Below the pieces are notes generated by a model. It was not told the origin of the DNA and made no database searches. It was given only the letters and a program-made list of their open reading frames with translations. This document shows positions 15,801 to 26,580 of a stretch of 37,332 nucleotides of DNA, in pieces; positions within the stretch are counted from its first letter, which is position 1; each line of letters begins with the position of its first letter. The position numbers were made by a program, and so were the translations under genes. The stretch is from assembly GCA_004376375.1 (NCBI GenBank), contig SOJX01000143.1, forward strand, positions 1 through 37,332, given 5' to 3'. This DNA comes from Planctomycetota bacterium (lineage in GTDB: Bacteria > Planctomycetota > E44-bin39).

Positions 15801-16921
15801 GGCTGGAACAGCTCAAGAGCTATTTTCTTCGGCAGTCCGCACTGGTGCAGCTGGAGCTCCGGGCCGACAACGATTACCGAACGGCCGGAATAATCCACGC
15901 GCTTGCCGAGCAGGTTCTCGCGGAAACGCCCCTGCTTGCCCTTGATCATGTCAGTAAGGGACTTGAGCGGACGGTTGTTGGAGCCCATCACGGGCCGGCG
16001 GCAGCGGTTGTTGTCGAAAAGCGCGTCCGCCGCCTGCTGCAGCATCCGCTTCTCGTTGCGGATGATAACGTCGGGAGCGTTCAGGTCCAGAAGTTTCTTC
16101 AGGCGGTTATTGCGGTTTATCAACCTGCGGTAAAGGTCGTTGAGGTCGCTTGTGGCAAAGTTGCCCGACTCGAGCAGGACAAGCGGCCTGAGATCGGGCG
16201 GGATTACCGGAATAACGTCGAGGACCATCCACTCGGGACTGTTTTCGGAATCCTTCAAAGCGGTGACAGTCTTGAGGCGTTTAATAAGGTCTTTGGTGCG
16301 CTGTTTTGATTTGCAGTTTTCCAGATCCTCTCGCAACGATCCCTGGAGCTCGTCGAGCTTCTGGCTGAGGAGAAGGTTCTTTATGGCCTCAGCGCCCATC
16401 CCGGCTTGAAACTTTTTCCCGTACTTCTGCACGGCTTCGCGGTATTCATCTTCTTCCAGCAGCTGTTTTTCCTGCAGCGGCGTGCTGCCCGGGTCGGTCA
16501 CCACGTAATCCTGGAAGTAGATAACCCGCTCCAGCGAGGCAGTTTTCATGGCCAGCAGCGACCCAACCCGGCTCGGCATGGCTTTGAAAAACCAGATATG
16601 GGCAACCGGAGCGGCAAGATTAATATGCCCCATCCGCGTACGCCTTACGCGCGAATGGGTAATCTTAACTCCACAACGGTCGCAGATTATGCCCTTGTGC
16701 TTGATTCCCTTGAATTTTCCACAAAAGCATTCCCAGTCCCGTTCCGGGCCGAAGATCCGCTCACAAAACAGGCCGTCCTTTTCGGCACGGTACGTCCTGT
16801 AGTTAATCGTCTCCGGTTTCCGCACCTCGCCGTAGGACCAGTTCCGGATGTCCTGGGGAGAGGCAAGGCGGATGGTTACCGAGCCGTAATCGTTGATCTT
16901 GCTGTAAATCGCATCCAGCAT
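12806..16921 (-). CDS. rpoC: DNA-directed RNA polymerase subunit beta'
   Basis: This 1371-residue beta' subunit has the N-terminal zinc site C65, C67, C80 and C83 and the catalytic magnesium motif NADFDGDQ at 453-460. The bridge helix and trigger loop region are present (QSIGEPGTQLTMRTFH). The second zinc cluster is visible as CGTLRG and CRKCYG. The length is close to that of E. coli beta' (1407), and no large lineage-specific insertion is evident. It starts 17 bases after rpoB, consistent with cotranscription. Confidence 0.98.
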   Translation of the reverse strand: MLDAIYSKINDYGSVTIRLASPQDIRNWSYGEVRKPETINYRTYRAEKDGLFCERIFGPERDWECFCGKFKGIKHKGIICDRCGVKITHSRVRRTRMGHINLAAPVAHIWFFKAMPSRVGSLLAMKTASLERVIYFQDYVVTDPGSTPLQEKQLLEEDEYREAVQKYGKKFQAGMGAEAIKNLLLSQKLDELQGSLREDLENCKSKQRTKDLIKRLKTVTALKDSENSPEWMVLDVIPVIPPDLRPLVLLESGNFATSDLNDLYRRLINRNNRLKKLLDLNAPDVIIRNEKRMLQQAADALFDNNRCRRPVMGSNNRPLKSLTDMIKGKQGRFRENLLGKRVDYSGRSVIVVGPELQLHQCGLPKKIALELFQPFIIRRLKDLGYAETIKNAKKMLERKDEQVWDILEEVIHKHPVLLNRAPTLHRMGIQAFEPILIEGNAIKIHPLVCAGFNADFDGDQMAVHLPLSFEAQVEATTLMLATHNIFSPANGMPIIAPSQDIVLGCYYLSVVHPPNQDPESVPVFGSKNEVFLAFAEKKVGMHQLIKLRMPRDKEIFTLIPNPETGDLMKRPDKPVGQKSNIFVTTPGRVIFNDILPERMPFYNYTLTKKQVNAIVADSHKYLDLTSTLTLLDDLKDLGFKAATLAGLSFSCEDLKMPPTKGEIIKEAQTEVERIEKNFRRAAITEGERHNAIIDRWTHATEEVGKAMMDELENDTKDGVPFLNPIFLMAASGARGSVQQIRQLAGMRGLMAKPSGQVIETPIIANFREGLKVLEYFSSTHGARKGLADTALKTADSGYLTRKLADVAQNVVVNEDDCGTLRGITKGEVRQGEKIVLTLAENIRGRVARDAIADIVSDEIIVRENELITFEVAEKIHSLNYRQLRVRSPLTCETLIGVCRKCYGMDLSRGKMVEEGLAVGIIGAQSIGEPGTQLTMRTFHYGGVLTGGAGADNILKAQKTGTVKFLDLSVVKNDEKQRIVLNQNGEIGIADDRDRIIDRYPLKVGSIMKVKEGQKVKSGQLLATWDKLMSPILVEQEGYVDYEDIIIGETMRIEKDLATGAERKVIIEHKGDKHPQVILKNKKGDILGAILIPEKAHLEVERKQYVKPGTRLARIPREITGVQDITGGLPRVTEIFEVRKPKSPAVMSEIDGFVTMLSERRRGKRILVVKNEETGLEREHAIPQGKRLTVRANDFVRAGQPLVEGPLIPQDILRISGEEALQQYLLVEVQKVYRAQNVTIDDKHIEIIVSQMMRKVQVTDPGDTTFLPGAIVDKFRWRLENQMVRKEKKKPAIAEAMLLGITKASLHSESFISAASFQETTKVLTEAALGGRTDYLLGLKENVILGHMIPAGTGFKAYRDQRVKKEAPDEGN

Positions 16922-16938
16922 GAAGAGATCCTTCCGGG

Positions 16939-20628
<3,690 letters not shown>

Positions 20629-20670
20629 TTAACATCTCCTTCCAGGAACTTGCGGATAGACCGAAAACCA

Positions 20671-20697
20671 CCGGTGCAACCATTGCCGGGGCACCGG
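20671..20697 (-). terminator. Possible attenuator hairpin between rplL and rpoB
   Basis: The 90-bp rplL-rpoB spacer contains a 7-bp perfect inverted repeat, CCGGTGC (20671-20677) and GCACCGG (20691-20697), with a 13-base loop. On the minus strand it is followed by TGGTTTTC. A partial terminator in this interval is known in E. coli; here the T-run is weak, so this is tentative. Confidence 0.35.
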
Positions 20698-20719
20698 CAC
20701 GCAAAAGGGTACGGGCTGA

Positions 20720-21136
20720 CTACTTCAGCTCGGCTGTGGCGCCGGCGCCGGCAAGCGCCTCAATCGCCTTTTCGGCTTCCGCTTTTGAAAGTTTCTTTTC
20801 GAAGAGCGAACAAGGGGCTTTGTCAACAAGCACTTTCGCGTCCTTGAGACCCTTGCCGGTCAACTCGCGCACGACTTTGATGACCTGGATTTTGGCGTCG
20901 CCGAAGCTGGTAAGCACTACGTCGAAGTCAGTCTGCTCAACCTCCGCGGGGGCCGCATCTCCCGCAGCCTGCGGCATCGCAGCGATCATCATTCCGCCTG
21001 CGCTCGCCTCAACACCGAAACGCTCTTCGTAAGCTTCCTTGAGTTCCTTGAGTTGAAGCACGTTGAATTTCTCGATCTGGTCCAGGATCGCTTCGATCTC
21101 AGGACCATACGTTTTTGCCTCTTTCACTTCATCCAT
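20720..21136 (-). CDS. rplL: 50S ribosomal protein L7/L12
   Basis: This 138-residue stalk protein recruits translational GTPases. The N-terminal dimerisation helix pair (about 12-45, ILDQIEKFNVLQLKELKEAY) is followed by an Ala/Gly/Met-rich hinge and a C-terminal globular domain with IQVIKVVRELTGKGLKDAK. The domain's third helix region is slightly unusual (VDKAPCSLFEKKLSKAEAE instead of the common VExxPkxvkegvsKeEAE). A little longer than the typical 120-130 residues owing to the N-terminus. It follows rplJ by 39 bases. Confidence 0.95.
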   Translation of the reverse strand: MDEVKEAKTYGPEIEAILDQIEKFNVLQLKELKEAYEERFGVEASAGGMMIAAMPQAAGDAAPAEVEQTDFDVVLTSFGDAKIQVIKVVRELTGKGLKDAKVLVDKAPCSLFEKKLSKAEAEKAIEALAGAGATAELK

Positions 21137-21175
21137 GATCGCCTCCTTAGCGTTTAGCGATGAATTTTAAACCGG

Positions 21176-21742
21176 TCATGAAGATTGCGATTCATCCGTT
21201 TCCGGGGCAGCGGCGCCGGACTCCCCTTCAAGTTTTTTCACGTGTGCCTGGACGCACTGCACAAAGCCCGCAAGCGAGGCCTGGAAACAGTTCGCAATGT
21301 TTCGAATCGGAGCGATAAACGTTCCGAGTACGATAGATCTCATGGTATCCTTGTCAGGCAGATTGGACAGCTCCCTGACATCCCTGGCGGAGAGCAGATG
21401 CTCGGCTCCTATCAGGTATCCGCCCTTTATGGGAAGGGGGCGGTTTGACCTGTTCCAATCGGCGACAGCCTTCGACACCGAAACCCCGTCTTCACCGTGG
21501 ATGATGGATACGGGGCCGATAAGCGCCTTCCCAATCAAGTCGTTGCCGAGTTTTTCGAACGCAAGCTGTGCGAGATTGTTTCGAACCACTTTCATGCGCA
21601 GCCCCCGCTCTTTCAGGCTCTTGCGCAGCTTTTTCGTCTCCTCGGCCGTGTAACCGCTATGGTCCACGAGAACAAACGCGGGAACGTCCCGGAAAGTTGA
21701 TTCGTAGTCGCGGATAATCAGTTCTCGTACGTTTATGCCCAT
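21176..21742 (-). CDS. rplJ: 50S ribosomal protein L10
   Basis: The 188-residue L10 anchors L7/L12 dimers to the 23S rRNA. The N-terminal rRNA-binding domain includes LVDHSGYTAEETKKLRKSL and MKVVRNNLAQLAF; the C-terminal helix, which binds L7/L12, is followed by a short acidic Ala/Glu/Ser tail. It starts only 8 bases after rplA, so there is no long L10-binding leader as in E. coli, where rplJ has its own regulated leader. If L10 autoregulates here, the site must lie elsewhere. Confidence 0.95.
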   Translation of the reverse strand: MGINVRELIIRDYESTFRDVPAFVLVDHSGYTAEETKKLRKSLKERGLRMKVVRNNLAQLAFEKLGNDLIGKALIGPVSIIHGEDGVSVSKAVADWNRSNRPLPIKGGYLIGAEHLLSARDVRELSNLPDKDTMRSIVLGTFIAPIRNIANCFQASLAGFVQCVQAHVKKLEGESGAAAPETDESQSS

Positions 21743-21750
21743 TGGTGCCT

Positions 21751-22428
21751 CTATATCCTTAGCCCGATGCCGGGGCTCATTGTAGATGAAAGCGCGGCGC
21801 TCTGGATGAACTGTCCCTTTGAGGTCGACGGGCGCAGCGTCTGTACATACTCGATGAAAGCCTGGATGTTCTCAACCAGTTTGTCCTTTTCGAACGAACG
21901 CTTTCCGACGGGAACGTGAACGTTGCCGCCTTCATCGTTCTTGAAATCCACTTTGCCGGCTGCGAACTCCTTTACCGCGTTTGCGACGTGTTCCGTCACG
22001 GTGCCGGTCTTCGGGTTGGGCATCAGCCCCTTCGGGCCGAGGTCGCGCCCGAGCACCTTTACGAACTTCATCATGTCAGGCGTCGCGATGGCGACGTCGA
22101 AATCCAACCATCCGCCTTTTATCTTGTCCACAAGGTCTTTGGTGCCTACCTCGGTGGCGCCGGCTTTCTCGGCCTCTTTTGCCTTGTCTCCATCCGCAAA
22201 GACGATAACGCGTTTGGTCTTGCCTATCCCGTGAGGCAAAGAGAAACTGCCGCGGACCTGCTGGTCCGATTTCTTCGGGTCGACGCCGAGCCTTATGGCA
22301 AGCTCGACGGTTTCGTCGAACTTTGCCTTCTTCAGCGTAAACAGCATTTCAACCGCTCTATCCAGATCAAGCTTTCCCTTTAGCACGACCTTTTCCCTGT
22401 CCTCGGCATATTTTCTCGAGCGTTTCAT
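21751..22428 (-). CDS. rplA: 50S ribosomal protein L1
   Basis: L1 binds 23S rRNA at the exit-site stalk and in many bacteria represses rplKA translation. I place the start at the ATG at 22428 (225 residues, MKRSRKYAEDR), because GGAG lies 9 bases before it and the length matches other L1 proteins. An upstream in-frame ATG at 22458 would add ten residues (MPKVYTETGQ) and has only a weak site. Conserved stretches are KFDETVELAIRLGVDPKKSD, FVKVLGRDLGPKGLMPNPKT and the C-terminal STMSPGIGLRI. Confidence 0.95.
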   Translation of the reverse strand: MKRSRKYAEDREKVVLKGKLDLDRAVEMLFTLKKAKFDETVELAIRLGVDPKKSDQQVRGSFSLPHGIGKTKRVIVFADGDKAKEAEKAGATEVGTKDLVDKIKGGWLDFDVAIATPDMMKFVKVLGRDLGPKGLMPNPKTGTVTEHVANAVKEFAAGKVDFKNDEGGNVHVPVGKRSFEKDKLVENIQAFIEYVQTLRPSTSKGQFIQSAALSSTMSPGIGLRI

Positions 22429-22467
22429 TTGGCCTGTCTCCGTATACACCTTCGGCATTGCCCGCCA

Positions 22468-22902
22468 TTATTCGTCATCGACAACCTCGATACCCATGGA
22501 GCGGGCAGTCCCGGCGATGATTTTTGCAGCCGACTCGACATCATAAGCGTTAAGGTCGGCCATCTTGATTTCGGCGATCTTGAGCAACTGCTCTTTCGTG
22601 ACCTTTCCGACGGGCGCCTCCCGGCCGGGTGTCTGAGCTCCCTTGGCAAGACTCGCCTCTTTTTTCAAAAGCACCGATGCAGGCGGGCTCTTGGTAATAA
22701 AATCAAAAGTCTTGTCCGAATAGACCGTAATGACGACTGGAATTATCGTCCCCATCTGGTCCTTTGTGCGCTCATTGAACCTTGTGCAGAATTCGCCGGG
22801 AGAGAGTCCTGCGCCACCCAGCGCCGGCCCTACCGGCGGTGCCGGAGTAGCCTGACCACCCGGAACCTGCAGTTTTATCTTGGCGACGATCTCCTTCGCC
22901 AT
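22468..22902 (-). CDS. rplK: 50S ribosomal protein L11
   Basis: The 144-residue L11 forms the GTPase-associated centre with 23S rRNA and the L10/L7/L12 stalk. MAKEIVAKIKLQVPGGQATP and PPVGPALGGAGLSPGEFCTR show the proline-rich N-terminal domain; the C-terminal rRNA-binding domain carries GKVTKEQLLKIAEIKMADLN and GTARSMGIEVV. The segment after PALG (GAGLSPGEFC instead of QHGVNIMEFC) is characteristic of some non-proteobacterial lineages. It is the first gene of the rplKAJL group, 40 bases after nusG. Confidence 0.96.
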   Translation of the reverse strand: MAKEIVAKIKLQVPGGQATPAPPVGPALGGAGLSPGEFCTRFNERTKDQMGTIIPVVITVYSDKTFDFITKSPPASVLLKKEASLAKGAQTPGREAPVGKVTKEQLLKIAEIKMADLNAYDVESAAKIIAGTARSMGIEVVDDE

Positions 22903-22942
22903 ACCTGTCTCCCTTTACAGGGCCGCAACAGTTCCCACCCCG

Positions 22943-23482
22943 TCAGATTGATTCGATCTGCCAGTATTCGAGCTCGACAGGGGTGGCGCGGCCAAAGATT
23001 GTTACAATAACGTTTACAGTCCCCTTTGGGGGATTAATTTCCTGAACGACTCCGTCGAAGTTCTCGAACGGACCTTCAACTATCTTGACGTTATCACCGG
23101 GCTTGAAGCTGATCCGGACCGTCGGCTCGGCTTCTTTCGACCGCTCGGTATCGGACAGCAGCTTCTCCACTTCGCGCTCCGACATCGGTGTCGGCTTTTT
23201 CGTGGACCCGACGAAGTCCCCGATGCCCGGCGTCTCCTTGATAAGGAACCACGCCTCTTTGGGAATCGGGGTTTCGATTTCGACCATGATATAGCCGGGA
23301 TAGACTTTCCGCTGCGTGACGCGTTTCTTGCGCGCTTTTATCTCGCTGACGCGCTCCGTCGGGACGACTACCTGGGATATCTGGTCCTGAAGGTTGCTGA
23401 GCTGTATCCGCTTCAGGAGCGCATCCCGGGAAGTGTCCTCACGCCCGCTTGGAACCCGTAGAATGTACCACATTTTAGCCAT
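22943..23482 (-). CDS. nusG: Transcription termination/antitermination protein NusG
   Basis: The 179-residue NusG is a processivity factor that binds the RNA polymerase clamp through its N-terminal NGN domain (MWYILRVPSGRED, KVYPGYIMVEIE, TPGIGDFVGSTKKPTPMSE). The C-terminal KOW domain (FKPGDNVKIVEGPFENFDG) contacts NusE or Rho. Length is normal. The start lies 3 bases after the secE stop; a second in-frame ATG at codon 4 is possible but gives no better site. Confidence 0.96.
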   Translation of the reverse strand: MAKMWYILRVPSGREDTSRDALLKRIQLSNLQDQISQVVVPTERVSEIKARKKRVTQRKVYPGYIMVEIETPIPKEAWFLIKETPGIGDFVGSTKKPTPMSEREVEKLLSDTERSKEAEPTVRISFKPGDNVKIVEGPFENFDGVVQEINPPKGTVNVIVTIFGRATPVELEYWQIESI

Positions 23483-23485
23483 AAG

Positions 23486-23923
23486 CTACCCGTAGACAAA
23501 CGTCCCCATAAGCTTATTAAAGATGTAATCTGCCAGCGCGATGTAAATGCTAAGTACAATGACCGTAAATATCACAACAATCGAGCTGCCGACCACCTCG
23601 TTCCACCCCGGCCATGAAACCTTTCTAACCTCGCCCTCGGTATCAAGCAGGAAGTCGACGATGCGCCTGCTGTTCACGAGGAAATACGTTCCCAGCATGC
23701 ACACCATAAACACGATCCCTGAAATCAGCAGCGGCCACGTAATCTGGAAGTTGACCCAGGGAATGGTGAAGGCTTCTATGTTGAATTCTTCATACGCAAG
23801 CGCGTCGTGCAGTGTCAGGCACCCGAACAGGCTGATCGAAATGGCGAAAGCGGCCGTCAGGAAGCGCGGCCACTTTCCCTGCCCGGGTCTGGTCCATGCA
23901 AGCTTTGCAAAAAAACCTGCCAC
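23486..23923 (-). CDS. secE: Preprotein translocase subunit SecE
   Basis: This 145-residue SecE braces SecY in the translocon. The family signature EGEVRKVSWPGWNEVVGSS precedes the last transmembrane helix (about 110-132). Two additional hydrophobic helices (about 20-38 and 62-84) make it a three-helix SecE like that of E. coli, not the minimal one-helix form. The secE-nusG pairing supports the call. Upstream is an octamer array and then tRNA-Trp. Confidence 0.93.
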   Translation of the reverse strand: MAGFFAKLAWTRPGQGKWPRFLTAAFAISISLFGCLTLHDALAYEEFNIEAFTIPWVNFQITWPLLISGIVFMVCMLGTYFLVNSRRIVDFLLDTEGEVRKVSWPGWNEVVGSSIVVIFTVIVLSIYIALADYIFNKLMGTFVYG

Positions 23924-23940
23924 GTTTATTCTCCGATATT

Positions 23941-23972
23941 CAGTTCTTCAGTTTTTCGGTTCTTCGGTTTCT
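23941..23972. repeat. Octamer tandem array (unit CAGTTCTT/CGGTTCTT)
   Basis: Four phased units (CAGTTCTT, CAGTTTTT, CGGTTCTT, CGGTTTCT) lie at 23941-23972, between tRNA-Trp and the secE start, so they are expected in the secE leader. Confidence 0.85.
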
Positions 23973-23994
23973 CAGATATCAAATTCATTCCCCG

Positions 23995-24067
23995 CAGGCG
24001 CAGGAGGATTCGAACCCCCAACCGGTGGATTTGGAATCCACTGCTCTACCAGTTGAGCTATGCGCCT
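23995..24067 (-). tRNA. tRNA-Trp(CCA)
   Basis: The minus-strand cloverleaf has acceptor AGGCGCA pairing with TGCGCCT, D-arm AGCTCAACTGGTAGAGC, anticodon loop TTCCAAA (anticodon CCA) and T-arm GGGTTCGAATC. It is 73 bases, the discriminator is G, and CCA is not encoded. Confidence 0.97.
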
Positions 24068-24076
24068 TCTTTCAAG

Positions 24077-24116
24077 GAAACAAGTTGACAAGAAAACAAG
24101 GTAATAAGAAAAATAG
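24077..24116. repeat. Octamer tandem array (unit GAAACAAG)
   Basis: Five phased 8-bp units (GAAACAAG, TTGACAAG, AAAACAAG, GTAATAAG, AAAAATAG) lie just upstream of tRNA-Trp. They are inverted relative to the related array at 24196-24227. Confidence 0.85.
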
Positions 24117-24148
24117 CTGTAAGCACAATGTTTTGCTTCCAGGCACCC

Positions 24149-24183
24149 GGTACTCGGTACTTGGTACTTGGTACTTGGTTCTT
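24149..24183. repeat. Heptamer tandem array (unit GGTACTT)
   Basis: Five 7-bp units (GGTACTC, GGTACTT three times, GGTTCTT) lie in the rpmG-tRNA-Trp spacer. Confidence 0.9.
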
Positions 24184-24195
24184 GTACTTCTTAAT

Positions 24196-24227
24196 CCCTT
24201 GTTCCCTTGTTTCCTGTTTCCTTATTT
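24196..24227. repeat. Octamer tandem array overlapping the rpmG stop codon
   Basis: Four 8-bp units (CCCTTGTT twice, TCCTGTTT, CCTTATTT) lie at 24196-24227. The last unit contains the reverse-complemented TAA stop of rpmG (24222-24224), so the array enters the gene end. Confidence 0.8.
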
Positions 24228-24374
24228 CTTTTTCTCGTTATGGACCGTGTGAGCCCTGCAAAACCTGCAGTACTTCTTGATTTTCAGCTTCGGAGCTCCG
24301 CCTCCGGTCTGTTTGCTCGTGCGGTAATTGCGGTTGCCGCATTTGGTGCATTCGAGATTTATATATTCGCGCAT
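24222..24374 (-). CDS. rpmG: 50S ribosomal protein L33
   Basis: This 50-residue zinc-binding L33 starts MREYINLECTKCGNRNY and ends RAHTVHNEKKK. Four zinc-ligand cysteines are visible as C9-x2-C12 and C36-x2-C39, so this is the zinc-containing (C+) form. L33 sits near the E site of the 50S subunit. Its position between tuf and tRNA-Trp/secE is common across bacteria. The TAA stop lies inside an octamer array. Confidence 0.95.
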   Translation of the reverse strand: MREYINLECTKCGNRNYRTSKQTGGGAPKLKIKKYCRFCRAHTVHNEKKK

Positions 24375-24400
24375 TGCGAATCCCTGACCGCCAGTCGGCC

Positions 24401-25609
24401 CTATTTGATAATCTTGGTGACGACGCCGGCGCCGACGGTCCTGCCGCCTTCGCGGATCGCGAAACGAAGCTGTTCCTCCATCGCGATCGGCGTAATAAGC
24501 TCAATAAAAATGCGAACGTTATCGCCCGGCATCACCATCTCGACGTCTCCGATAAGCTTTACATTGCCCGTAACGTCGGTGGTGCGGAAGTAGAACTGCG
24601 GACGATAGCCGTTGAAAAACGGTGTGTGGCGCCCGCCTTCCTCCTTGGTCAGGACGTAGACTTCACCCTCGAACTGCGTATGCGGGGTGATCGAGCCTGG
24701 TATCGCCACGACCTGTCCGCGCTCCACCTCGTCGCGCTTGATTCCGCGCAGGAGCACGCCGATGTTGTCGCCCGCCATACCTTCATCGAGAGTCTTGTTA
24801 AACATCTCGACTCCGGTGCAAACGGTCTTGGTGATCTCGTCCTTGAGGCCGACGATCTCGACGTCCTCACCCACCTTGATTACGCCGCGATCAACCCGGC
24901 CGGTCACGACCGTCCCGCGGCCCTCAATTGAAAACACGTCTTCAACCGGCATCAGGAACGGCTTATCCGTGTCGCGCTCCGGCGTCGGGATGTAGCTGTC
25001 GATCGCGTCGAGAAGCTGCTTGACGCTCTCGTACTCGGGTGAATCAATACCGCCAGTGCATTCCATCGACTGAAGCGCCGAGCCGCGGATAATTGGAATA
25101 TCGTCGCCCGGGAACTCGTATTTCGTAAGGAGCTCGCGGAGCTCCATCTCTTCGAGCTCGAGTATTTCCTCGCGGTCCTTTTCATCTACGAGGTCAGTCT
25201 TGTTGAGGTAGACGACAATCGCCGGCACGCCTACCTGCCGGGCGAGAAGGATGTGTTCGCGCGTCTGCGGCATGGGTCCGTCGTCTGCGCCCACCACGAG
25301 CACTGCACCGTCCATCTGCGCCGCGCCGGTGATCATATTCTTGATATAGTCGGCGTGACCGGGGCAGTCGACGTGGGCGTAGTGCCGCGCGTCCGTCTCA
25401 TACTCGACGTGCGCCGTCTGGATGGTGATACCCCGCGCCTTCTCCTCGGGCGCGTTGTCGATCGAGTCGAACGAACGCGCCGAAGCCTGTCCCTTCTTCG
25501 ACAGATATGACGTCATCGCCGAAGTCAGCGTGGTTTTTCCGTGGTCAACGTGACCGATAGTGCCGATGTTTACATGCGGCTTGTCACGTACGAACTTGTC
25601 CTTGGCCAT
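24401..25609 (-). CDS. tuf: Elongation factor Tu
   Basis: The 402-residue EF-Tu delivers aminoacyl-tRNA to the ribosome. G1 is GHVDHGKTT (19-27), G3 is DCPGHADY, G4 is NKTD (usually NKCD or NKVD) and G5 is GSAL. Domains II and III include GRGTVVTGRVDRG and the C-terminal REGGRTVGAGVVTKI. An AAGGAG site lies 7 bases upstream of the ATG. It follows four tRNA genes in the order known from E. coli tufB. Whether a second tuf copy exists cannot be told from this window. Confidence 0.98.
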   Translation of the reverse strand: MAKDKFVRDKPHVNIGTIGHVDHGKTTLTSAMTSYLSKKGQASARSFDSIDNAPEEKARGITIQTAHVEYETDARHYAHVDCPGHADYIKNMITGAAQMDGAVLVVGADDGPMPQTREHILLARQVGVPAIVVYLNKTDLVDEKDREEILELEEMELRELLTKYEFPGDDIPIIRGSALQSMECTGGIDSPEYESVKQLLDAIDSYIPTPERDTDKPFLMPVEDVFSIEGRGTVVTGRVDRGVIKVGEDVEIVGLKDEITKTVCTGVEMFNKTLDEGMAGDNIGVLLRGIKRDEVERGQVVAIPGSITPHTQFEGEVYVLTKEEGGRHTPFFNGYRPQFYFRTTDVTGNVKLIGDVEMVMPGDNVRIFIELITPIAMEEQLRFAIREGGRTVGAGVVTKIIK

Positions 25610-25693
25610 TTTTTTTGCTCCTTATAAAGCAGTGGTTAGTATATGCCACTTTCTTTTCAAATGCGTCGTGCGCCATAATATCTTATTATTTTC

Positions 25694-25735
25694 TTGACTC
25701 ACGACTCTCGACGCTTGACCCGTGACGCGACGTGA
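25694..25735. repeat. Heptamer tandem array abutting tRNA-Thr(GGT)
   Basis: Six phased 7-bp blocks (TTGACTC, ACGACTC, TCGACGC, TTGACCC, GTGACGC, GACGTGA) run directly into the 3' end of the tRNA at 25735, inside the tRNA-tuf leader. Confidence 0.75.
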
Positions 25736-25807
25736 GCTGGTGATGGGACTCGAACCCATGACCTCGTCCTTACCAAGGACGTGCTCTACCAACTGAGCTA
25801 CACCAGC
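25735..25807 (-). tRNA. tRNA-Thr(GGT)
   Basis: The acceptor GCTGGTG pairs with CACCAGC, the D-arm is AGCTCAGTTGGTAGAGC, the anticodon loop is TTGGTAA (anticodon GGT) and the T-arm is GGGTTCGAGTCC. It is 73 bases with discriminator T and no encoded CCA. It is the last of four tRNAs before tuf. Confidence 0.97.
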
Positions 25808-25813
25808 CTTAAC

Positions 25814-25848
25814 AATTTACGATTGTCGATCTTCGATTTACGATTGTA
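25814..25848. repeat. Heptamer tandem array (unit GATTGTC/GATTTAC)
   Basis: Five 7-bp blocks (AATTTAC, GATTGTC, GATCTTC, GATTTAC, GATTGTA) lie in the spacer between the tRNA-Gly and tRNA-Thr genes, 6 bp from tRNA-Thr(GGT). Confidence 0.8.
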
Positions 25849-25996
25849 AAGATCCATCAGCTGGTGATATACTCCAAGCTTTATTCTCAGTTCCAGTCAC
25901 TCCGTATGTCCGGTGAATCAGGTATTAATAACTGCTTCTGCAAACCACTCCCCATATAACCCGCCAAATAACCGGCTCCAGTACTGACTGCTCTGA

Positions 25997-26031
25997 AATC
26001 GACAATCGAAAATCTGCAATCGAAAATCGAA
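25997..26031. repeat. Heptamer tandem array (unit AATCGAA)
   Basis: Five phased units (AATCGAC, AATCGAA, AATCTGC, AATCGAA twice) end 3 bp before the 3' end of tRNA-Gly. The unit is shared with the array at 9664-9691 and is related to 2619-2653. Confidence 0.92.
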
Positions 26032-26034
26032 ATG

Positions 26035-26105
26035 AGCGGCCGATGGGGATCGAACCCACATAACGGGCTTGGAAGGCCCGTGTTCTACCATTGAACTACG
26101 GCCGC
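26035..26105 (-). tRNA. tRNA-Gly(TCC)
   Basis: The acceptor GCGGCCG pairs with CGGCCGC, the D-arm is AGTTCAATGGTAGAAC, the anticodon loop is CTTCCAA (anticodon TCC) and the T-arm is GGGTTCGATCCC. It is 71 bases and CCA is not encoded. Confidence 0.97.
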
Positions 26106-26181
26106 ATTACTCAGGCCTTCTGGCAGTCTTACCTGCGCCGTTCACGATGCGTAGCGCATCAAGCGCAGACACCCCCACCAG

Positions 26182-26263
26182 TGGGGGGAGGAGGATTCGA
26201 ACCTCCGAAGGTTACACCAACGGGTTTACAGCCCGTCCCCTTTGACCGCTCGGGAATCCCCCC
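26182..26263 (-). tRNA. tRNA-Tyr(GTA)
   Basis: This is a class II tRNA of 82 bases. The acceptor GGGGGGA pairs with TCCCCCC, the anticodon loop is CTGTAAA (anticodon GTA), a long variable arm precedes the T-arm AGGTTCGAATCCT, and the discriminator is A. Confidence 0.97.
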
Positions 26264-26273
26264 GAGTTTCGTT

Positions 26274-26345
26274 AGCTAGCGGTGGGAATCGAACCCACAA
26301 CCTGTGGTTTACAAAACCACGGCTCTACCATTGAGCTACGCTAGC
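26274..26345 (-). tRNA. tRNA-Thr(TGT)
   Basis: The acceptor GCTAGCG pairs with CGCTAGC, the D-arm is AGCTCAATGGTAGAGC, the anticodon loop is TTTGTAA (anticodon TGT) and the T-arm is GGGTTCGATTCCC. It is 72 bases and is the first gene of the tRNA-tuf unit. Confidence 0.97.
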
Positions 26346-26411
26346 AGGCTTTCAGAATATAGAAAGCCGCACAGCTACCCAACGCAAAAACGAGACCATG
26401 CAAAAGTCCAA

Positions 26412-26439
26412 ATTATAACAAAGATAAATAATAAAGCAA
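26412..26439 (-). promoter_or_regulatory. Candidate promoter of the tRNA-tuf-rpmG operon
   Basis: On the minus strand, TTGCTT (26434-26439) and a perfect TATAAT (26412-26417) are 16 bp apart within a very AT-rich stretch. The predicted start is near 26405, about 60 bases upstream of tRNA-Thr(TGT). Confidence 0.6.
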
Positions 26440-26580
26440 GAAAATTCTTCAATAAGTTGTAACCCCTCCGATACAGCCGTCTTACGGGATTAAACGGTTC
26501 CGGGCTATTGCTATAACTTTAGACTGTTTTTAATGCATAACGTTGCTTTTTTCTTAAATCCGCACATCCGGCGAAACTCC

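Noticed and set aside
14828..16309. 493-codon open frame on the plus strand
   Set aside because: It is antisense to rpoC and has no recognisable motif.
20629..20719. Separate promoter for rpoB
   Set aside because: Only a hairpin was found, with no credible -35/-10 pair on the minus strand.
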